Of a stretch of 64,000 bases of DNA, positions 37,333 to 47,278 are shown in pieces. Source of the stretch: Methylobacter sp. BlB1 (lineage in GTDB: Bacteria > Pseudomonadota > Gammaproteobacteria > Methylococcales > Methylomonadaceae); the NCBI RefSeq assembly GCF_015476545.1, contig NZ_JADMKV010000003.1, forward strand, positions 23,528 through 87,527, given 5' to 3'. The notes below the pieces were generated by a model that ran no database searches, was not told the DNA's origin, and worked only from the letters and a program-made list of their open reading frames with translations. The translations under genes and the position numbers were made by a program. Every line of letters begins with the position of its first letter. The stretch's first letter is position 1.

Positions 37333-37376
37333 GTATCAATACTCAACCATTTCTGAAAATGGTTGAGTATTGATAC
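37333..37376 (+). terminator. 20 bp perfect-stem hairpin after the protoglobin gene
   Basis: Bases 37333-37352 pair perfectly with 37357-37376 around a CTGA loop. There is no T run, but the stem is long enough to protect the mRNA end or stop transcription. A second small hairpin (CTGCTG/CAGCAG, 37385-37401) follows. Confidence 0.7.
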
Positions 37377-37406
37377 CCTTGATTCTGCTGCGAAACAGCA
37401 GCGTTC

Positions 37407-37420
37407 TTGACCTAGATCAC
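37407..37420 (+). promoter_or_regulatory. FNR/ANR-type box upstream of the PAS gene
   Basis: TTGAC-CTAG-ATCAC matches the FNR consensus at eight of ten positions. A TATTCT -10 element at 37442-37447 lies 21 bases after it, exactly the spacing seen at the hemerythrin promoter. Confidence 0.6.
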
Positions 37421-37524
37421 AAGAAATAGTAACGACTCAATTATTCTATGCGTCTACATTGAATTATTTGCCCTATAAAGTTAAGGCTCAGTTTATCGGG
37501 ACGCTACCAGAATGGAGATATACA

Positions 37525-38001
37525 ATGCTTTATGATATGAAACCTGAGGATATAATCGGTGATTATCAGGAGGTTACTCTGAATTTATATGGCGGTATAA
37601 AGCGTAAGGTTTTATATACCCAAATTGAGACACCCTATCCTGACGGTAAACTGATCGTTTCAACGACAGATCCGGACGGCATTATTACTCATGTAAATCA
37701 AGCTTTTATTGAAATGTCCGGATACACCGAAGATGAGCTGATCGGTGCGCCTCATTCGATTCTCAGACATCCTGATATGCCCTCGGTAGCGTTCAAGGAT
37801 TTGTGGGATACTGTGCAGCAAGGCAATAAATGGCAGGGATTTGTTAAGAACTTGCGTAAGGACGGCGGTTATTACTGGGTTAAGGCTACCGTTATTCCCA
37901 ATGTAAGAAAAGGCAAGGTCGTTGGCTATACCTCTGTGCGCCGTAAGCCTTCACGAACTAAAGTGGAAGAATGCGCCAAGCTTTATCCGACCTTGTTTTA
38001 A
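37525..38001 (+). CDS. Stand-alone Aer-type PAS protein
   Basis: 158 residues from ATG 37525 (ribosome site GGAGATATAC). A single PAS domain of the Aer kind: GIITHVNQAFIEMSGYTEDELIG, then RHPDMPSVAFKDLWDTVQQG, KWQGFVKNLRKDGGYYWVKA and VVGYTSVRRKPS. Aer PAS domains bind FAD and report redox or energy state, but here no chemoreceptor or kinase part follows. An in-frame TTG at 37459 is less likely. Probably co-transcribed with the PhnD-like gene 18 bases downstream. Confidence 0.88.
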   Translation: MLYDMKPEDIIGDYQEVTLNLYGGIKRKVLYTQIETPYPDGKLIVSTTDPDGIITHVNQAFIEMSGYTEDELIGAPHSILRHPDMPSVAFKDLWDTVQQGNKWQGFVKNLRKDGGYYWVKATVIPNVRKGKVVGYTSVRRKPSRTKVEECAKLYPTLF

Positions 38002-38019
38002 CCTATACGGAGCCTAGTT

Positions 38020-38766
38020 ATGCCGAACATGTTCACAGTCAGTCCAGATTTTCCTCCTGACCATATTTCCGGCTGGTATATCTTTAATACCTGGCTTCAA
38101 AAACAGAGCGGAGAGGCCATTCATTTGGAAATGTATGACAACTTTCCCAAGCAGAGAGAAGCTATCACCCAGGATAAAATTGATTTGATTTATGCTAATC
38201 CATTTGATGCCGCCATGCTGGTACGCGAAAAAGGTTTTTTACCTTTGGTAAGGCCGGCCGGTAAATCTGATGAGGCCATTATCGCCATTAATGCCCAAAA
38301 TACTGTGGATGATGTCGCTCATTTGTCGCCGGGTATTCGAGTTGCCGTTACTGAAGATCCTGATGTTCATTTGATGGGCATGATAATGCTGGAAGCTGGG
38401 GATTTGGATGAAAGCAATATAGAGACAATGGTTTGCGATTCGTATGTTCTGATTGCAAAACAGTTACTGCGCGGGAACGCCGATGTCGGTATTTTCTTGG
38501 CTGAAGCTTATGATAACTTATCAAATATCATTAAAAGTCAGCTAAAAGTGCTGGTCCGTAGCCAGATTAGTGTTGTCCATCATTCACTGATGATCGGGCC
38601 GAAATTGGCCGAAAAAAGAGCTGTCTTACAAAAATTGCTGGTCGACATGAATAATGATGAGAAAGGGCGGGGTGTTCTGGAAAGTCTGGGTTTTGACGCC
38701 TGGATGCCTGTCGATGATGAGGAAATGGAATTCATGATTGATCTGATGGATACTTTAAATACATAA
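38020..38766 (+). CDS. Cytoplasmic PhnD-like substrate-binding protein
   Basis: 248 residues resembling periplasmic phosphate/phosphonate-binding proteins (IDLIYANPFDAAMLVREKGF, LSPGIRVAVTEDPDVHLMGM, FLAEAYDNLSNIIKSQLKVL). It lacks any signal peptide or membrane segment and no ABC permease or ATPase is nearby, so it is probably a cytoplasmic ligand sensor rather than a transport component. An ACGGAG ribosome site precedes the ATG. It sits directly behind the PAS gene, presumably in one operon. The ligand is unknown. Confidence 0.75.
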   Translation: MPNMFTVSPDFPPDHISGWYIFNTWLQKQSGEAIHLEMYDNFPKQREAITQDKIDLIYANPFDAAMLVREKGFLPLVRPAGKSDEAIIAINAQNTVDDVAHLSPGIRVAVTEDPDVHLMGMIMLEAGDLDESNIETMVCDSYVLIAKQLLRGNADVGIFLAEAYDNLSNIIKSQLKVLVRSQISVVHHSLMIGPKLAEKRAVLQKLLVDMNNDEKGRGVLESLGFDAWMPVDDEEMEFMIDLMDTLNT

Positions 38767-38929
38767 AGTATCCATCTTCTAGTAAAACGCTTGTAAAAGT
38801 CTGCTTCAGCCAGTAAAGTTCGAGGCTGTCAGTTTAAATCACTGTCATCATTTCGCTTTTGCGCGTTCGTCACAAGGGAGGGGCTTGGCGTCGAAATGAG
38901 TTAATTCTGCTTATTCTTAAGGTTATTTC

Positions 38930-39694
38930 ATGTGTATTTCTTCTGCTGTGCTTGAAAGAGTGGTCCGTGAAGCCGGATCTGTCGCTTTGAATTATTTTAG
39001 AAATCTGAAGCATCTGGAAGTTAGCAAGAAAAGCCCGCGCGATTTTGTGACCGAGGCAGATATCGCTGTGGAAGCTTTTTTAAAAGAAGCGCTATCTAGA
39101 GAGTATCCGCAATTCGGTTTCTGGGGAGAGGAAAGCGGAGAGACTGAAAATCAATCCTCCCGCTGGATTGTCGACCCGATCGATGGTACACATTCTTTTT
39201 CCCGAGGCCAGTATTTTTGGGCACTGAGTGTGGCGCTGGAAATTGACCAGGAATTGGTGGCGGGTGTGGTCTATGCGCCTGCGCTTGATGATTATTATTA
39301 CGCTGAGAAAGGTAAAGGCGCATGGAAAAATGGCCAGCCTATCACCGTCTCATCTCAGGCTGAACTTGCTACGGCGATGGTGTCAACGGGGTTTGCTTGT
39401 GTGCGCAATTATCTGGAACACAATAATCTGGAGCGTTTTTGCCGTATTGCCCAGGCTACGACAGGGCAGCGACGTTTTGGCTCCGCCGCTCTGGATGTGT
39501 GCCTGGTTGCCGACGGCCAGGTCGACGCGTTCTGGGAGCAGGAGTTGATGCTGTATGATATTGCCGCTGGCGTTGTGATTGCTAGAGAGGCGGGGGCAAC
39601 GGTAACGGATTTTCAGGGGAATGAGGGAATTTTTCCAAAGCAGATTTTAGTCACAAACGGGAAGATCCTTGAGCAGATCCTCCCGCTTATGTAG
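38930..39694 (+). CDS. Inositol monophosphatase family phosphatase
   Basis: 254 residues. Metal-site motifs of the IMPase family are present: FVTEADIAVE, WGEESGE and DPIDGTHSFSRG, and near the end LYDIAAGVVIAREAG. In the last motif the usual Trp of WDxAAG is Tyr. The family includes SuhB-type inositol phosphatases, CysQ and HisN histidinol phosphatases; sequence alone does not decide which one this is. Convergent with rpe. Confidence 0.85.
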   Translation: MCISSAVLERVVREAGSVALNYFRNLKHLEVSKKSPRDFVTEADIAVEAFLKEALSREYPQFGFWGEESGETENQSSRWIVDPIDGTHSFSRGQYFWALSVALEIDQELVAGVVYAPALDDYYYAEKGKGAWKNGQPITVSSQAELATAMVSTGFACVRNYLEHNNLERFCRIAQATTGQRRFGSAALDVCLVADGQVDAFWEQELMLYDIAAGVVIAREAGATVTDFQGNEGIFPKQILVTNGKILEQILPLM

Positions 39695-39706
39695 AGTTTT
39701 AAACGC

Positions 39707-40378
39707 TTATTCCGCTTTGGCTATTTCAGCGCGCATGGCGTCGATCACTGCTTTATAGTCAGGCTGGCTGAAGATGGCCGAGCCCGCTACGAAGGTATCG
39801 GCGCCGGCTGCTTTGATTTCGCGGATATTGTCGACTTTGACGCCGCCGTCAATTTCCAGACGAATATTCAGGCCGCTGTCGTCAATGCGTTTTCTGACTT
39901 CGCGCAGTTTGGGCAATGCGGACGGGATAAAAGACTGGCCGCCGAAGCCCGGATTGACCGACATCAACAAAATCATGTCGATTTTATCCATCACATAATC
40001 CAGATAGCTTAACGGCGTAGACGGATTGAATACCAGGCCTGCCTTACAGCCGCAGTCATGGATCAGTTGCAGCGTTCGGTCGACATGAATCGACGCTTCC
40101 GGATGGAAAGTGATATAGCTGGCGCCCGCCTTAGCGAAATCAGGAATTATGCGGTCCACCGGCTCAATCATTAAATGTACGTCGATAGGTGCAGTAACAC
40201 CGTGTTTTCTCAGCGCTTCACAGACCAGCGGGCCAATGGTCAGGTTAGGTACAAAATGATTGTCCATGACGTCAAAATGCACCACGTCGGCGCCGGCTTT
40301 TAAAACATTGTCGACTTCTTCACCCAGCTTGGCGAAATTCGCGGACAGGATGGAAGGAGCAATCCAGTTTTCATTCAT
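39707..40378 (-). CDS. rpe: Ribulose-phosphate 3-epimerase
   Basis: 223 residues. A TIM-barrel enzyme interconverting ribulose 5-phosphate and xylulose 5-phosphate, needed to regenerate the formaldehyde acceptor. Visible: [13 protein letters not shown], the metal-site [34 protein letters not shown], and [17 protein letters not shown] ribosome site precedes the ATG. Downstream of rpiA on the same strand but separated by a hairpin. Confidence 0.97.
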   Translation of the reverse strand: MNENWIAPSILSANFAKLGEEVDNVLKAGADVVHFDVMDNHFVPNLTIGPLVCEALRKHGVTAPIDVHLMIEPVDRIIPDFAKAGASYITFHPEASIHVDRTLQLIHDCGCKAGLVFNPSTPLSYLDYVMDKIDMILLMSVNPGFGGQSFIPSALPKLREVRKRIDDSGLNIRLEIDGGVKVDNIREIKAAGADTFVAGSAIFSQPDYKAVIDAMRAEIAKAE

Positions 40379-40428
40379 TGTTTTATATCCTCTTAATGTA
40401 AGTGAAATGATTGAATGTCTGAAATAGA

Positions 40429-40451
40429 AGCCGCCTAAGCTTTAGACGGCT
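40429..40451 (-). terminator. Hairpin between rpiA and rpe
   Basis: A 10 bp stem with one mismatch (40429-40438 with 40442-40451) lies after rpiA on the minus strand. No clear T run; a weak terminator candidate. Confidence 0.5.
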
Positions 40452-40505
40452 ACCTATTGTGATCTATGGCGGGAACGGGCTCTGATGAGCCTTCCGGTAT
40501 GAACC

Positions 40506-41159
40506 TTATAAAGTAACGACTTCGTTGCCTTTGCCAACCAGCACGATATCGGCGCCTCTCAGTGCAAACAGACCGACGGTCACAACGCCCGGAATATTGT
40601 TAATGATTTTTTCCAGTTCGACGGGATTAGTGATATTCAGGTTGCGGATATCGATAATCTCATTACCGTTATCGGTAATGAAATTTTCTCTCCAAACCGG
40701 CTGGCCGCCCAGCTTGACCATTTCGCGTGCAACGAAGCTGCGGGCCATCGGAATGACTTCGATAGGCAGTGGGAATGCGCCTAATACGTCTACGCATTTG
40801 GTTTCATCAGCAATGCAGACAAATTTTTCACTGGCTTCGGCGATGATTTTTTCGCGTGTCAAAGCACCGCCGCCGCCTTTGATCAATTTCTTGTCGGGAT
40901 TGACTTCATCCGCACCGTCTATGTAGATTTTAAGATCGTTGACAGCATTCAGATCCAGAACCGGAATGCCGACTTTTTTCAAACGTTCGGTAGTGCCAAT
41001 GGAACTGGAGACGGCGCCTTCGATATCGGCTTTATAGTCGGCCAGCATTTCGATAAAGAAATTAACCGTTGAGCCAGTGCCGACACCAATAATAGGAATA
41101 TCTTTAACATATTGCAGGGCGGCTTCAGCAACTTTTTTTTTCAGTTCGTTTTGAGTCAT
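40506..41159 (-). CDS. rpiA: Ribose-5-phosphate isomerase A
   Basis: 217 residues. It interconverts ribose 5-phosphate and ribulose 5-phosphate, the acceptor used by hexulose phosphate synthase. Motifs: [36 protein letters not shown] with catalytic residues, and the final GADIVLVG. Full family length. Confidence 0.97.
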   Translation of the reverse strand: MTQNELKKKVAEAALQYVKDIPIIGVGTGSTVNFFIEMLADYKADIEGAVSSSIGTTERLKKVGIPVLDLNAVNDLKIYIDGADEVNPDKKLIKGGGGALTREKIIAEASEKFVCIADETKCVDVLGAFPLPIEVIPMARSFVAREMVKLGGQPVWRENFITDNGNEIIDIRNLNITNPVELEKIINNIPGVVTVGLFALRGADIVLVGKGNEVVTL

Positions 41160-41423
41160 AGGTCGTTTTTAATATGAAGGGTTAATGGTGCCGCATATAG
41201 GCGGTTCGTATTTTTCGTATTTAAAGCAATAACCGATAATCGGCTCATTTAACAGCAATGGTGGGAAATTATATAAAAAATAACACCGTTTGAGTAATGA
41301 TAAGTAAGGATAATAAGCATTTATCACTGATTATAAGTCTTAACGCTGATCGCCCGATTGTCGGGCATCATCTTATAATCATTAGGTCTATTCAAAATCT
41401 TCACAACCATTTAGGAGGAAAGC

Positions 41424-41987
41424 ATGGCGGCAACCACTTCAAACATGATGCCTTTAGGCACTATTGCACCGGATTTCGATTTGTTCAATCCTGTTACAGG
41501 TTCTCACAATAGTCTTCAGGAACTGAAAGGGGAAAAAGGCACAGTGGTGATGTTCATCTGTAATCATTGTCCGTATGTGCAGCATATCAAGGATCAATTG
41601 ATTGATATTGCCCGACATTATGTCCCGCTTGGGATCAGCACCATCGCGATCAGTTCCAATGATATCGAAAACTATCCAGAGGATGCACCCGATAAAATGA
41701 AGGACATGATGGAAGCCTGGGGGCACCCTTTCGCTGCCTACCTATATGATGAAAGCCAGGGTACAGCCAGGGATTATCAGGCAGCCTGCACGCCGGACAT
41801 TTACTTGTTTGATCAGGAATTGGCCTGCGTCTACCGCGGCCGTCTGGATGCCTCAACGCCTAAGAACGATGTGCCGTTGACCGGCGAGGATTTGCGCAAT
41901 GCGCTGGATGATCTGTTGGCAAACAGGCCCATCAATGAAAAACAGCTTCCCAGCATTGGCTGCAACATTAAATGGCAGGAAGCCTAG
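41424..41987 (+). CDS. Thioredoxin-fold (AhpC/TSA-like) family protein
   Basis: 187 residues. Resembles the ResA/AhpC-like thioredoxin family proteins: PLGTIAPDFDLFNP, then the active-site region MFICNHCPYVQHIKDQL with CxxC in NHCPY context, STIAISSNDIENYPEDAP, and a VYRGRLD motif near the end. It lacks a signal peptide. Likely a cytoplasmic thiol reductase or peroxiredoxin-like protein, substrate unknown. A strong GGAGG ribosome site precedes the ATG. Confidence 0.85.
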   Translation: MAATTSNMMPLGTIAPDFDLFNPVTGSHNSLQELKGEKGTVVMFICNHCPYVQHIKDQLIDIARHYVPLGISTIAISSNDIENYPEDAPDKMKDMMEAWGHPFAAYLYDESQGTARDYQAACTPDIYLFDQELACVYRGRLDASTPKNDVPLTGEDLRNALDDLLANRPINEKQLPSIGCNIKWQEA

Positions 41988-41995
41988 AAAAGGTT

Positions 41996-42025
41996 CGCTA
42001 CAGGATACATTTGTATCCTGTAGCG
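41996..42025. terminator. Bidirectional terminator between the thioredoxin-like gene and eda
   Basis: A perfect 14 bp stem (41996-42009 with 42012-42025) lies between two convergent genes. There is no long T run on either side. Confidence 0.75.
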
Positions 42026-42037
42026 GTTGGGGAAAAC

Positions 42038-42667
42038 TTATTTTCTCAGCGCAGCCGCTTCAGTGGCGCGGCGTTTGATTTCGTCCCAATCTTCCTTGTC
42101 CACGAGATCGGCAGGCGCCATCCATGAGCCGCCGATACAGGCGACATTGCTCAACGCCAGGTAATCGGCCGCGTTTTTCAGGCTGATACCGCCGGTCGGG
42201 CAGAAGGTCACCTGCGGCAGCGGGCCTCCGATCGATTTCAGCATCGGGATGCCGCCGGCGGCTTCGGCCGGGAAGAACTTCATTTCGGTGATGCCTTTTT
42301 CCATCAGGCGCATGACTTCGCTCGGGCTGATGACGCCTGGCAAAATAGGTACACTGGATTTAATTGCCGCATCGATCAGGCTTTCGGTTACGCCTGGGCT
42401 GACAATAAATTCAGAGCCGGCATCGATGGCTTTCTGCAGGGTGTCCACATTGATGACCGTACCGGCACCGACAATAGCGCCTGGCACTTCGGCTTTGATT
42501 CGTTTGATCGCATCCAGGGCAATCGGCGTGCGCAGGGTGATTTCCAGCACTTTCAAGCCGCCTTCAACCAACGCATGCGCCAGCGGTACGGCGTGTTCCA
42601 GTTTGTTGATGACCATCACCGGCACGACCGGGGATGTGTACATAATATCTTTAATAGATACAGTCAT
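42038..42667 (-). CDS. eda: KDPG/KHG aldolase
   Basis: 209 residues. It splits 2-keto-3-deoxy-6-phosphogluconate to pyruvate and glyceraldehyde 3-phosphate. Visible: VMVINKLEHAVPLA, the active-site glutamate in VLEITLRTP, GAGTVINVD, SPGVTESLID and the Schiff-base lysine in EMKFFPAEA. Last gene of the zwf-pgl-edd-eda group on the minus strand. Confidence 0.96.
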   Translation of the reverse strand: MTVSIKDIMYTSPVVPVMVINKLEHAVPLAHALVEGGLKVLEITLRTPIALDAIKRIKAEVPGAIVGAGTVINVDTLQKAIDAGSEFIVSPGVTESLIDAAIKSSVPILPGVISPSEVMRLMEKGITEMKFFPAEAAGGIPMLKSIGGPLPQVTFCPTGGISLKNAADYLALSNVACIGGSWMAPADLVDKEDWDEIKRRATEAAALRK

Positions 42668-42753
42668 TATAAATTCCAGTTTATAAAATAAAAGATAGCC
42701 GCTCAGGCTCTGTAAAGAGGCGGCCCGGAATAGAACCCGAGCCGCAATATTGC

Positions 42754-44574
42754 TTAGTCTTCAGCCCACAGGTTTGAGGCGCCTGTTTCTGACGATGATG
42801 CGCCGCGGCGGAAAGCGCCGAACAGTTCGCGTCCCATGCCGTAGTGATGGTTAGTGGCTGTATTGACGGCCGGCGTACGCGCATTGAATTCGGCTTCATC
42901 AACCAGCACATTGATTTCTCCGGTCTGCGTATTCAAATAAATCATATCGCCGTCGCGGACTTTAGCCAGCGGGCCGCCGTCGGCACACTCAGGGCACATG
43001 TGGATCGCTGAAGGCACCTTGCCGGAAGCGCCGGACATACGGCCGTCGGTGACAAGCGCGACTTTGAAGCCTTTGTCCTGGAGCACGCCCAGCGGCGGTG
43101 TCAGTTTGTGCAGTTCGGGCATGCCATTCGATTTAGGGCCTTGGAAACGGATGACTGCAATAAAGTCTTTTTCCAGTTCGCCGCGCTTAAACGCCGCCAT
43201 CATGTCGTCCTGATCATCGAATACGACCGCTGGCGCTTTAACGATTTGATGCTCCTCCGCGACGGCAGATATTTTGGAGACGCCGCGGCCCAGGTTGCCG
43301 TGCATCACGTGCAGGCCGCCGCCGGTTGCGAATGGCTTGGCGACGGTGCTGAGCACTTCGGTATCCAGCGGCGCTTCAGGGCAGGGTTCCCAGGTCAGTT
43401 TGCCGTCTATCAGACGAGGTTCCTGCATGTAATTCTTCATGCCGCGCTCGTCAGCGACGGTCAGGAGGTCTTCATGCAGCAGGCCGTTTCGCAGCAATTC
43501 GGCGATCAGGACGCCCATGCCGCCTGCGGCCTGGAAGTGGTTGACGTCGGCCTGGCCGTTCGGATAGATGCGCGTCAGCAGCGGGATGATGCGGGACAGT
43601 TTGTCAAAGTCATCCCAGTTGATGATGATGCCGGCGGCGCGCGCAATAGCAATCAGATGGATCGTGTGGTTAGTCGAACCGCCTGTAGCCAATAAGCCAA
43701 TGATAGCGTTCACGATCGCTTTTTCGTTGATCATGTGCGCGATTGGACGGAAATCGTCGCCTTGAGTCGTGAATTTCAGAACCTGTCTGGCGGCGGCTTT
43801 AGTCAGTTCGTCGCGCAGTGGCGTGTAGGGGTTGATGAATGAGCTGCCGGGCAGGTGCAAGCCCATGATTTCAACCATCATCTGGTTGCTGTTGGCCGTG
43901 CCGTAGAAGGTGCAGGTGCCGGCGCTGTGATAAGACTGCGATTCCGATTCCAGCAATTCCTTGCGGCCGACTTTGCCTTCTGCATACAGTTGGCGAATGC
44001 GGACTTTTTCCTTGTTAGGCAGGCCGCTGGGCATGGGGCCTGCCGGTACGAACACAGCCGGCAGATGGCCGAAGCTCAGCGCGCCGATCAACAGTCCCGG
44101 CACGATTTTGTCGCATACGCCCAAGTACAAGGCGCCGTCGAACATGTTATGGCTCAAGCTGACTGCTGTCGCCATGGCGATTACGTCACGGCTGAACAGG
44201 GACAGCTCCATGCCGGGCTGGCCTTGCGTGATGCCGTCGCACATGGCCGGCACGCCGCCGGCAAACTGGGCAACGCCGCCCGCTTCCTTGATGGCTTGTT
44301 TAATCAGCACCGGCGCGTCTTTAAACGGCTCATGAGCGGATAGCATGTCATTATAAGAAGAGACAATCGCAATATTGGGTTTCTCGCTGCCGGCCAGATC
44401 GGCTTTTTCGCCGGCCGCACAGGCGGCGAAGCCATGCGCGAGGTTGCCGCACGCCAGTTTCGCGCGATGCGGGCCTTTTTCAATGGCCGCGTCGACGCGT
44501 GCCAGATAAGCGCTGCGCATATCGCGGCTGCGCTCAATGATTTCTTCAGTAACTTTTTCTAATACGGGATGCAT
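42754..44574 (-). CDS. edd: 6-phosphogluconate dehydratase
   Basis: 606 residues, family length. An IlvD/Edd-type iron-sulphur dehydratase producing KDPG. Visible: [90 protein letters not shown]. With eda it forms the Entner-Doudoroff branch, one of the two known cleavage routes of the RuMP cycle. Confidence 0.97.
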   Translation of the reverse strand: MHPVLEKVTEEIIERSRDMRSAYLARVDAAIEKGPHRAKLACGNLAHGFAACAAGEKADLAGSEKPNIAIVSSYNDMLSAHEPFKDAPVLIKQAIKEAGGVAQFAGGVPAMCDGITQGQPGMELSLFSRDVIAMATAVSLSHNMFDGALYLGVCDKIVPGLLIGALSFGHLPAVFVPAGPMPSGLPNKEKVRIRQLYAEGKVGRKELLESESQSYHSAGTCTFYGTANSNQMMVEIMGLHLPGSSFINPYTPLRDELTKAAARQVLKFTTQGDDFRPIAHMINEKAIVNAIIGLLATGGSTNHTIHLIAIARAAGIIINWDDFDKLSRIIPLLTRIYPNGQADVNHFQAAGGMGVLIAELLRNGLLHEDLLTVADERGMKNYMQEPRLIDGKLTWEPCPEAPLDTEVLSTVAKPFATGGGLHVMHGNLGRGVSKISAVAEEHQIVKAPAVVFDDQDDMMAAFKRGELEKDFIAVIRFQGPKSNGMPELHKLTPPLGVLQDKGFKVALVTDGRMSGASGKVPSAIHMCPECADGGPLAKVRDGDMIYLNTQTGEINVLVDEAEFNARTPAVNTATNHHYGMGRELFGAFRRGASSSETGASNLWAED

Positions 44575-44627
44575 AATATTCTCTTCTTACGACAGCTTAT
44601 AATGACGGCTTAACATTTAATAATACC

Positions 44628-45338
44628 TCAAGGCGCCCAATACAGTTCAACCGGCACTTTGTTCTGGCGCAGCACGGCGCGCACAGGCATGTCTTCCACA
44701 GATCCTTCGGCCATGGCCTTGCGGAATACGGCGAGTTTTTCTTCGCCGGTCAATAAAATGATCAAGCGTTCGGATTGCAACAGGCCGCTCAGCGTCAGTG
44801 TCAAGCGTTCAGTGTTAGGTCCTGTAACATCGCTTTGCTTGGCCATGATGGGCGCGGTAAGCTGCTGATTATCTTCAGATAGCGCTTCCGCCAGGCCATT
44901 CGCATGCGGAAATAGGGACGCTGTATGGCCGTCATTGCCCATGCCCAATATGGAGATGGCAAATGGTCTCGGCAATGCCTGATACATGGCTTCTGTTTCA
45001 GCGCAGCCTTCAGCAGCGCTTTTAGCTGCCGTTTTCATACCGGTGAAAGGCGCTTTAGCTGCATTATTGATCAGAAGTGAACGATAGATAAGTGCTTCGT
45101 TGCTGGCGCTATGCTCTTTGTCCACCCAGCGCTCATCGACCAGCGCGACATTGATGTTATCCCAATCCAGATCGGACAGGGATAAGGCCTCAAATAATGG
45201 GGCTGGAGTGCTGCCGCCTGAGACCATGAAGGTTGTGGCGCCTCGGTCAGCCAGGGCTTTCGCCAGATGCGCCCGACAGTCGCTTGCCAGTGCGGCAAAT
45301 AAGCCGGCGCGGTCTTCATATAAAAATTCTTTAACCAT
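44628..45338 (-). CDS. pgl: 6-phosphogluconolactonase
   Basis: 236 residues of the SOL/DevB type. It hydrolyses 6-phosphogluconolactone made by Zwf. Motifs: [42 protein letters not shown]. It lies between zwf and edd on the same strand. Confidence 0.95.
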   Translation of the reverse strand: MVKEFLYEDRAGLFAALASDCRAHLAKALADRGATTFMVSGGSTPAPLFEALSLSDLDWDNINVALVDERWVDKEHSASNEALIYRSLLINNAAKAPFTGMKTAAKSAAEGCAETEAMYQALPRPFAISILGMGNDGHTASLFPHANGLAEALSEDNQQLTAPIMAKQSDVTGPNTERLTLTLSGLLQSERLIILLTGEEKLAVFRKAMAEGSVEDMPVRAVLRQNKVPVELYWAP

Positions 45339-45399
45339 GAAGTATGCTCTTTAATTTTCTATTTACAGCCCTCTTTATATAGACAGCGAGGGCAGCCTT

Positions 45400-46878
45400 T
45401 TATTTATAGCAAGGTTCTATCCAGGCTCTGCCGTCCCGGGCAAGCAGTTCGTCAGCTTCGGCAGGTCCCCAAGTGCCTGCCGGGTAAGGTTTAGGGGTTG
45501 CATCAATATGCTTCCAGGCGTCCTGGATGGAATCAATCCATGTCCAGGCCTGCTCAATTTCTTCACGGCTGATAAAGAGCGTAGGATTGCCTCGCATGGC
45601 TTCTAGCACCAGCTTTTCATAACCGCCGAAAAGGCTGCTTTTTCTGAAGGTTTCGTCAAAGCTCAAGTCCAGTTTGGTTTTGTGTAATCTGATTTGCTCA
45701 TCAATACCCGGCACTTTGTTCAGCATGACAAAATCGATGCCTTCATTCGGTTGGAGGTGGATGATGAGCTTATTGGATGGCAGAACGTCGAAGCTGTCTT
45801 TAAAAATATTGTGCGGCAGCTGCTTAAAGTAAACGACAATCTCGGTGCGCTTGCCGGCCAAACGTTTGCCCGTACGCAAATAGAAAGGCACATCCGCCCA
45901 GCGCCAGTTATCGATGTCGACGCGTAGTGCGACAAAGCTTTCCGTTGTGCTGTCCTTGTTGGCGCCTTCTTCGTCCAGATAGCCTGGCACCGCGCTGCCT
46001 TTGATAACGCCGGTGGAGTATTGCCCGCGCACGGTTTTTTCTTCAACATTTTCGAGGGTGATGGGGCGCAGGGCTTCAAGTACTTTGATCTTTTCTCTAT
46101 GGATGTTCTGTGCTTCCAAGTTGACTGGCGGATCCATGGCGACAAAAGTCAGAATCTGCAGCAGGTGGTTCTGCAACATGTCGCGCAATTGCCCGGTTTT
46201 ATCGAAATACTCCCAGCGGCCTTCAATGCCGACTTCCTCTGCAACCGTAATCTGAACATGATCAATAGTATTGTGATCCCAGTTGGAGGTGAAAATGGAA
46301 TTGGCAAAGCGCAGCGCCAATAAGTTCAGCACGGTTTCTTTGCCTAAATAATGATCGATGCGGAAAACCTGATCTTCACTGAAAACTTCAGCGACGACAT
46401 CATTGATTTCTTTAGACGACTGAAGGTCATGGCCGATAGGTTTTTCCATGACCATGCGTGATTCTTTGTTTAAAACCCCTGATTGATCAAGCCCATGACA
46501 GATGCTTTTGAATAAAAACGGAGCCACGGCAAAATAATTGACCATAACCCTTGAATCTGGATCAAGGACGTCATGCAATTTCTTGTATTGATCCAGTTGA
46601 GTCAAATCGATTTGCAGATATGAAAGTCTCGCTGACAGCAGTTTCCATACGCTGGTGTCGATTTCTTCATTCAAAAACGCTTGCAGGCTTTTATAAGCAA
46701 TATCGACATAGGCTGCGCTGTCTTGATCAACTCTATCTACGCCTATGATTTTCGTATCAGGCTCAATTAAATTGGCTTTTTCGAGCCGATACAAAGAAAT
46801 GAGCAGCTTGCGGCGGGATAAATCTCCCATGGCCCCATAAATGACTAAATCGCAGGGTTTAAATGTTATTGTTTGCAT
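45400..46878 (-). CDS. zwf: Glucose-6-phosphate 1-dehydrogenase
   Basis: 492 residues. First enzyme of the oxidative pentose phosphate route. Visible: the Rossmann start VIYGAMGDLSRRKLLISLY, VMEKPIGHDL, the active-site FRIDHYLGKETVLNLLALRF, and RTGKRLAGKRTEIVVYFK. In RuMP bacteria it opens the dissimilatory cycle that oxidises formaldehyde to CO2 with NADPH gain. First gene of the zwf-pgl-edd-eda group. Confidence 0.97.
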   Translation of the reverse strand: MQTITFKPCDLVIYGAMGDLSRRKLLISLYRLEKANLIEPDTKIIGVDRVDQDSAAYVDIAYKSLQAFLNEEIDTSVWKLLSARLSYLQIDLTQLDQYKKLHDVLDPDSRVMVNYFAVAPFLFKSICHGLDQSGVLNKESRMVMEKPIGHDLQSSKEINDVVAEVFSEDQVFRIDHYLGKETVLNLLALRFANSIFTSNWDHNTIDHVQITVAEEVGIEGRWEYFDKTGQLRDMLQNHLLQILTFVAMDPPVNLEAQNIHREKIKVLEALRPITLENVEEKTVRGQYSTGVIKGSAVPGYLDEEGANKDSTTESFVALRVDIDNWRWADVPFYLRTGKRLAGKRTEIVVYFKQLPHNIFKDSFDVLPSNKLIIHLQPNEGIDFVMLNKVPGIDEQIRLHKTKLDLSFDETFRKSSLFGGYEKLVLEAMRGNPTLFISREEIEQAWTWIDSIQDAWKHIDATPKPYPAGTWGPAEADELLARDGRAWIEPCYK

Positions 46879-47278
46879 TTTTATTATGTTGAGAAATAAG
46901 ATGAAATTTAATGAATATCGTTGTTGCTATTGGGAATCAGGCTGACGCGCGCTATTTGCATTTGCTGATGAAAAAAACAAATATAGTGAAAACTCGGGAA
47001 TAATTCCGGCACTGGCTGGAAAAAACTGAAAAGTATTATCGGCCCAGAATTTATTACCTAGAAGATAACTATTGCCTGTGCGTCGGGTAATGATGGAAGA
47101 TGGTTGCTTCATGGGCTTTTTGACAAGCAAATAGTTAATTATGTTTCCAAGGAATAGTTGACGTGTCAATACTTTTCTGCTCTTTGGTATTTCATGCCGT
47201 CCCGACACATATAATAGCGGACAGGCTCTTATCTACCGATTAAATATCCATAATCCAGGCAAGTGGATCATCCAGTTA
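46879..47278. other. Upstream region of zwf, no gene seen
   Basis: About 400 bp. A 93-codon minus-strand frame (46927-47208) has no recognisable content or ribosome site. A near-palindrome TTGACGTGTCAA at 47158-47169 could be an operator for the zwf group but its distance from zwf (280 bp) makes this weak. Confidence 0.45.

Noticed and set aside
43108-44343. Plus-strand ORFs of 160-195 codons opposite edd
   Set aside because: Antisense shadows of edd without ribosome sites or recognisable motifs.
47158-47169. TTGACGTGTCAA as an operator for zwf
   Set aside because: Near-palindromic but 280 bp from zwf and with no promoter element beside it; kept only as a remark.
46927-47208. 93-codon minus-strand ORF upstream of zwf
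   Set aside because: No ribosome site, no motif; composition looks like noncoding sequence.
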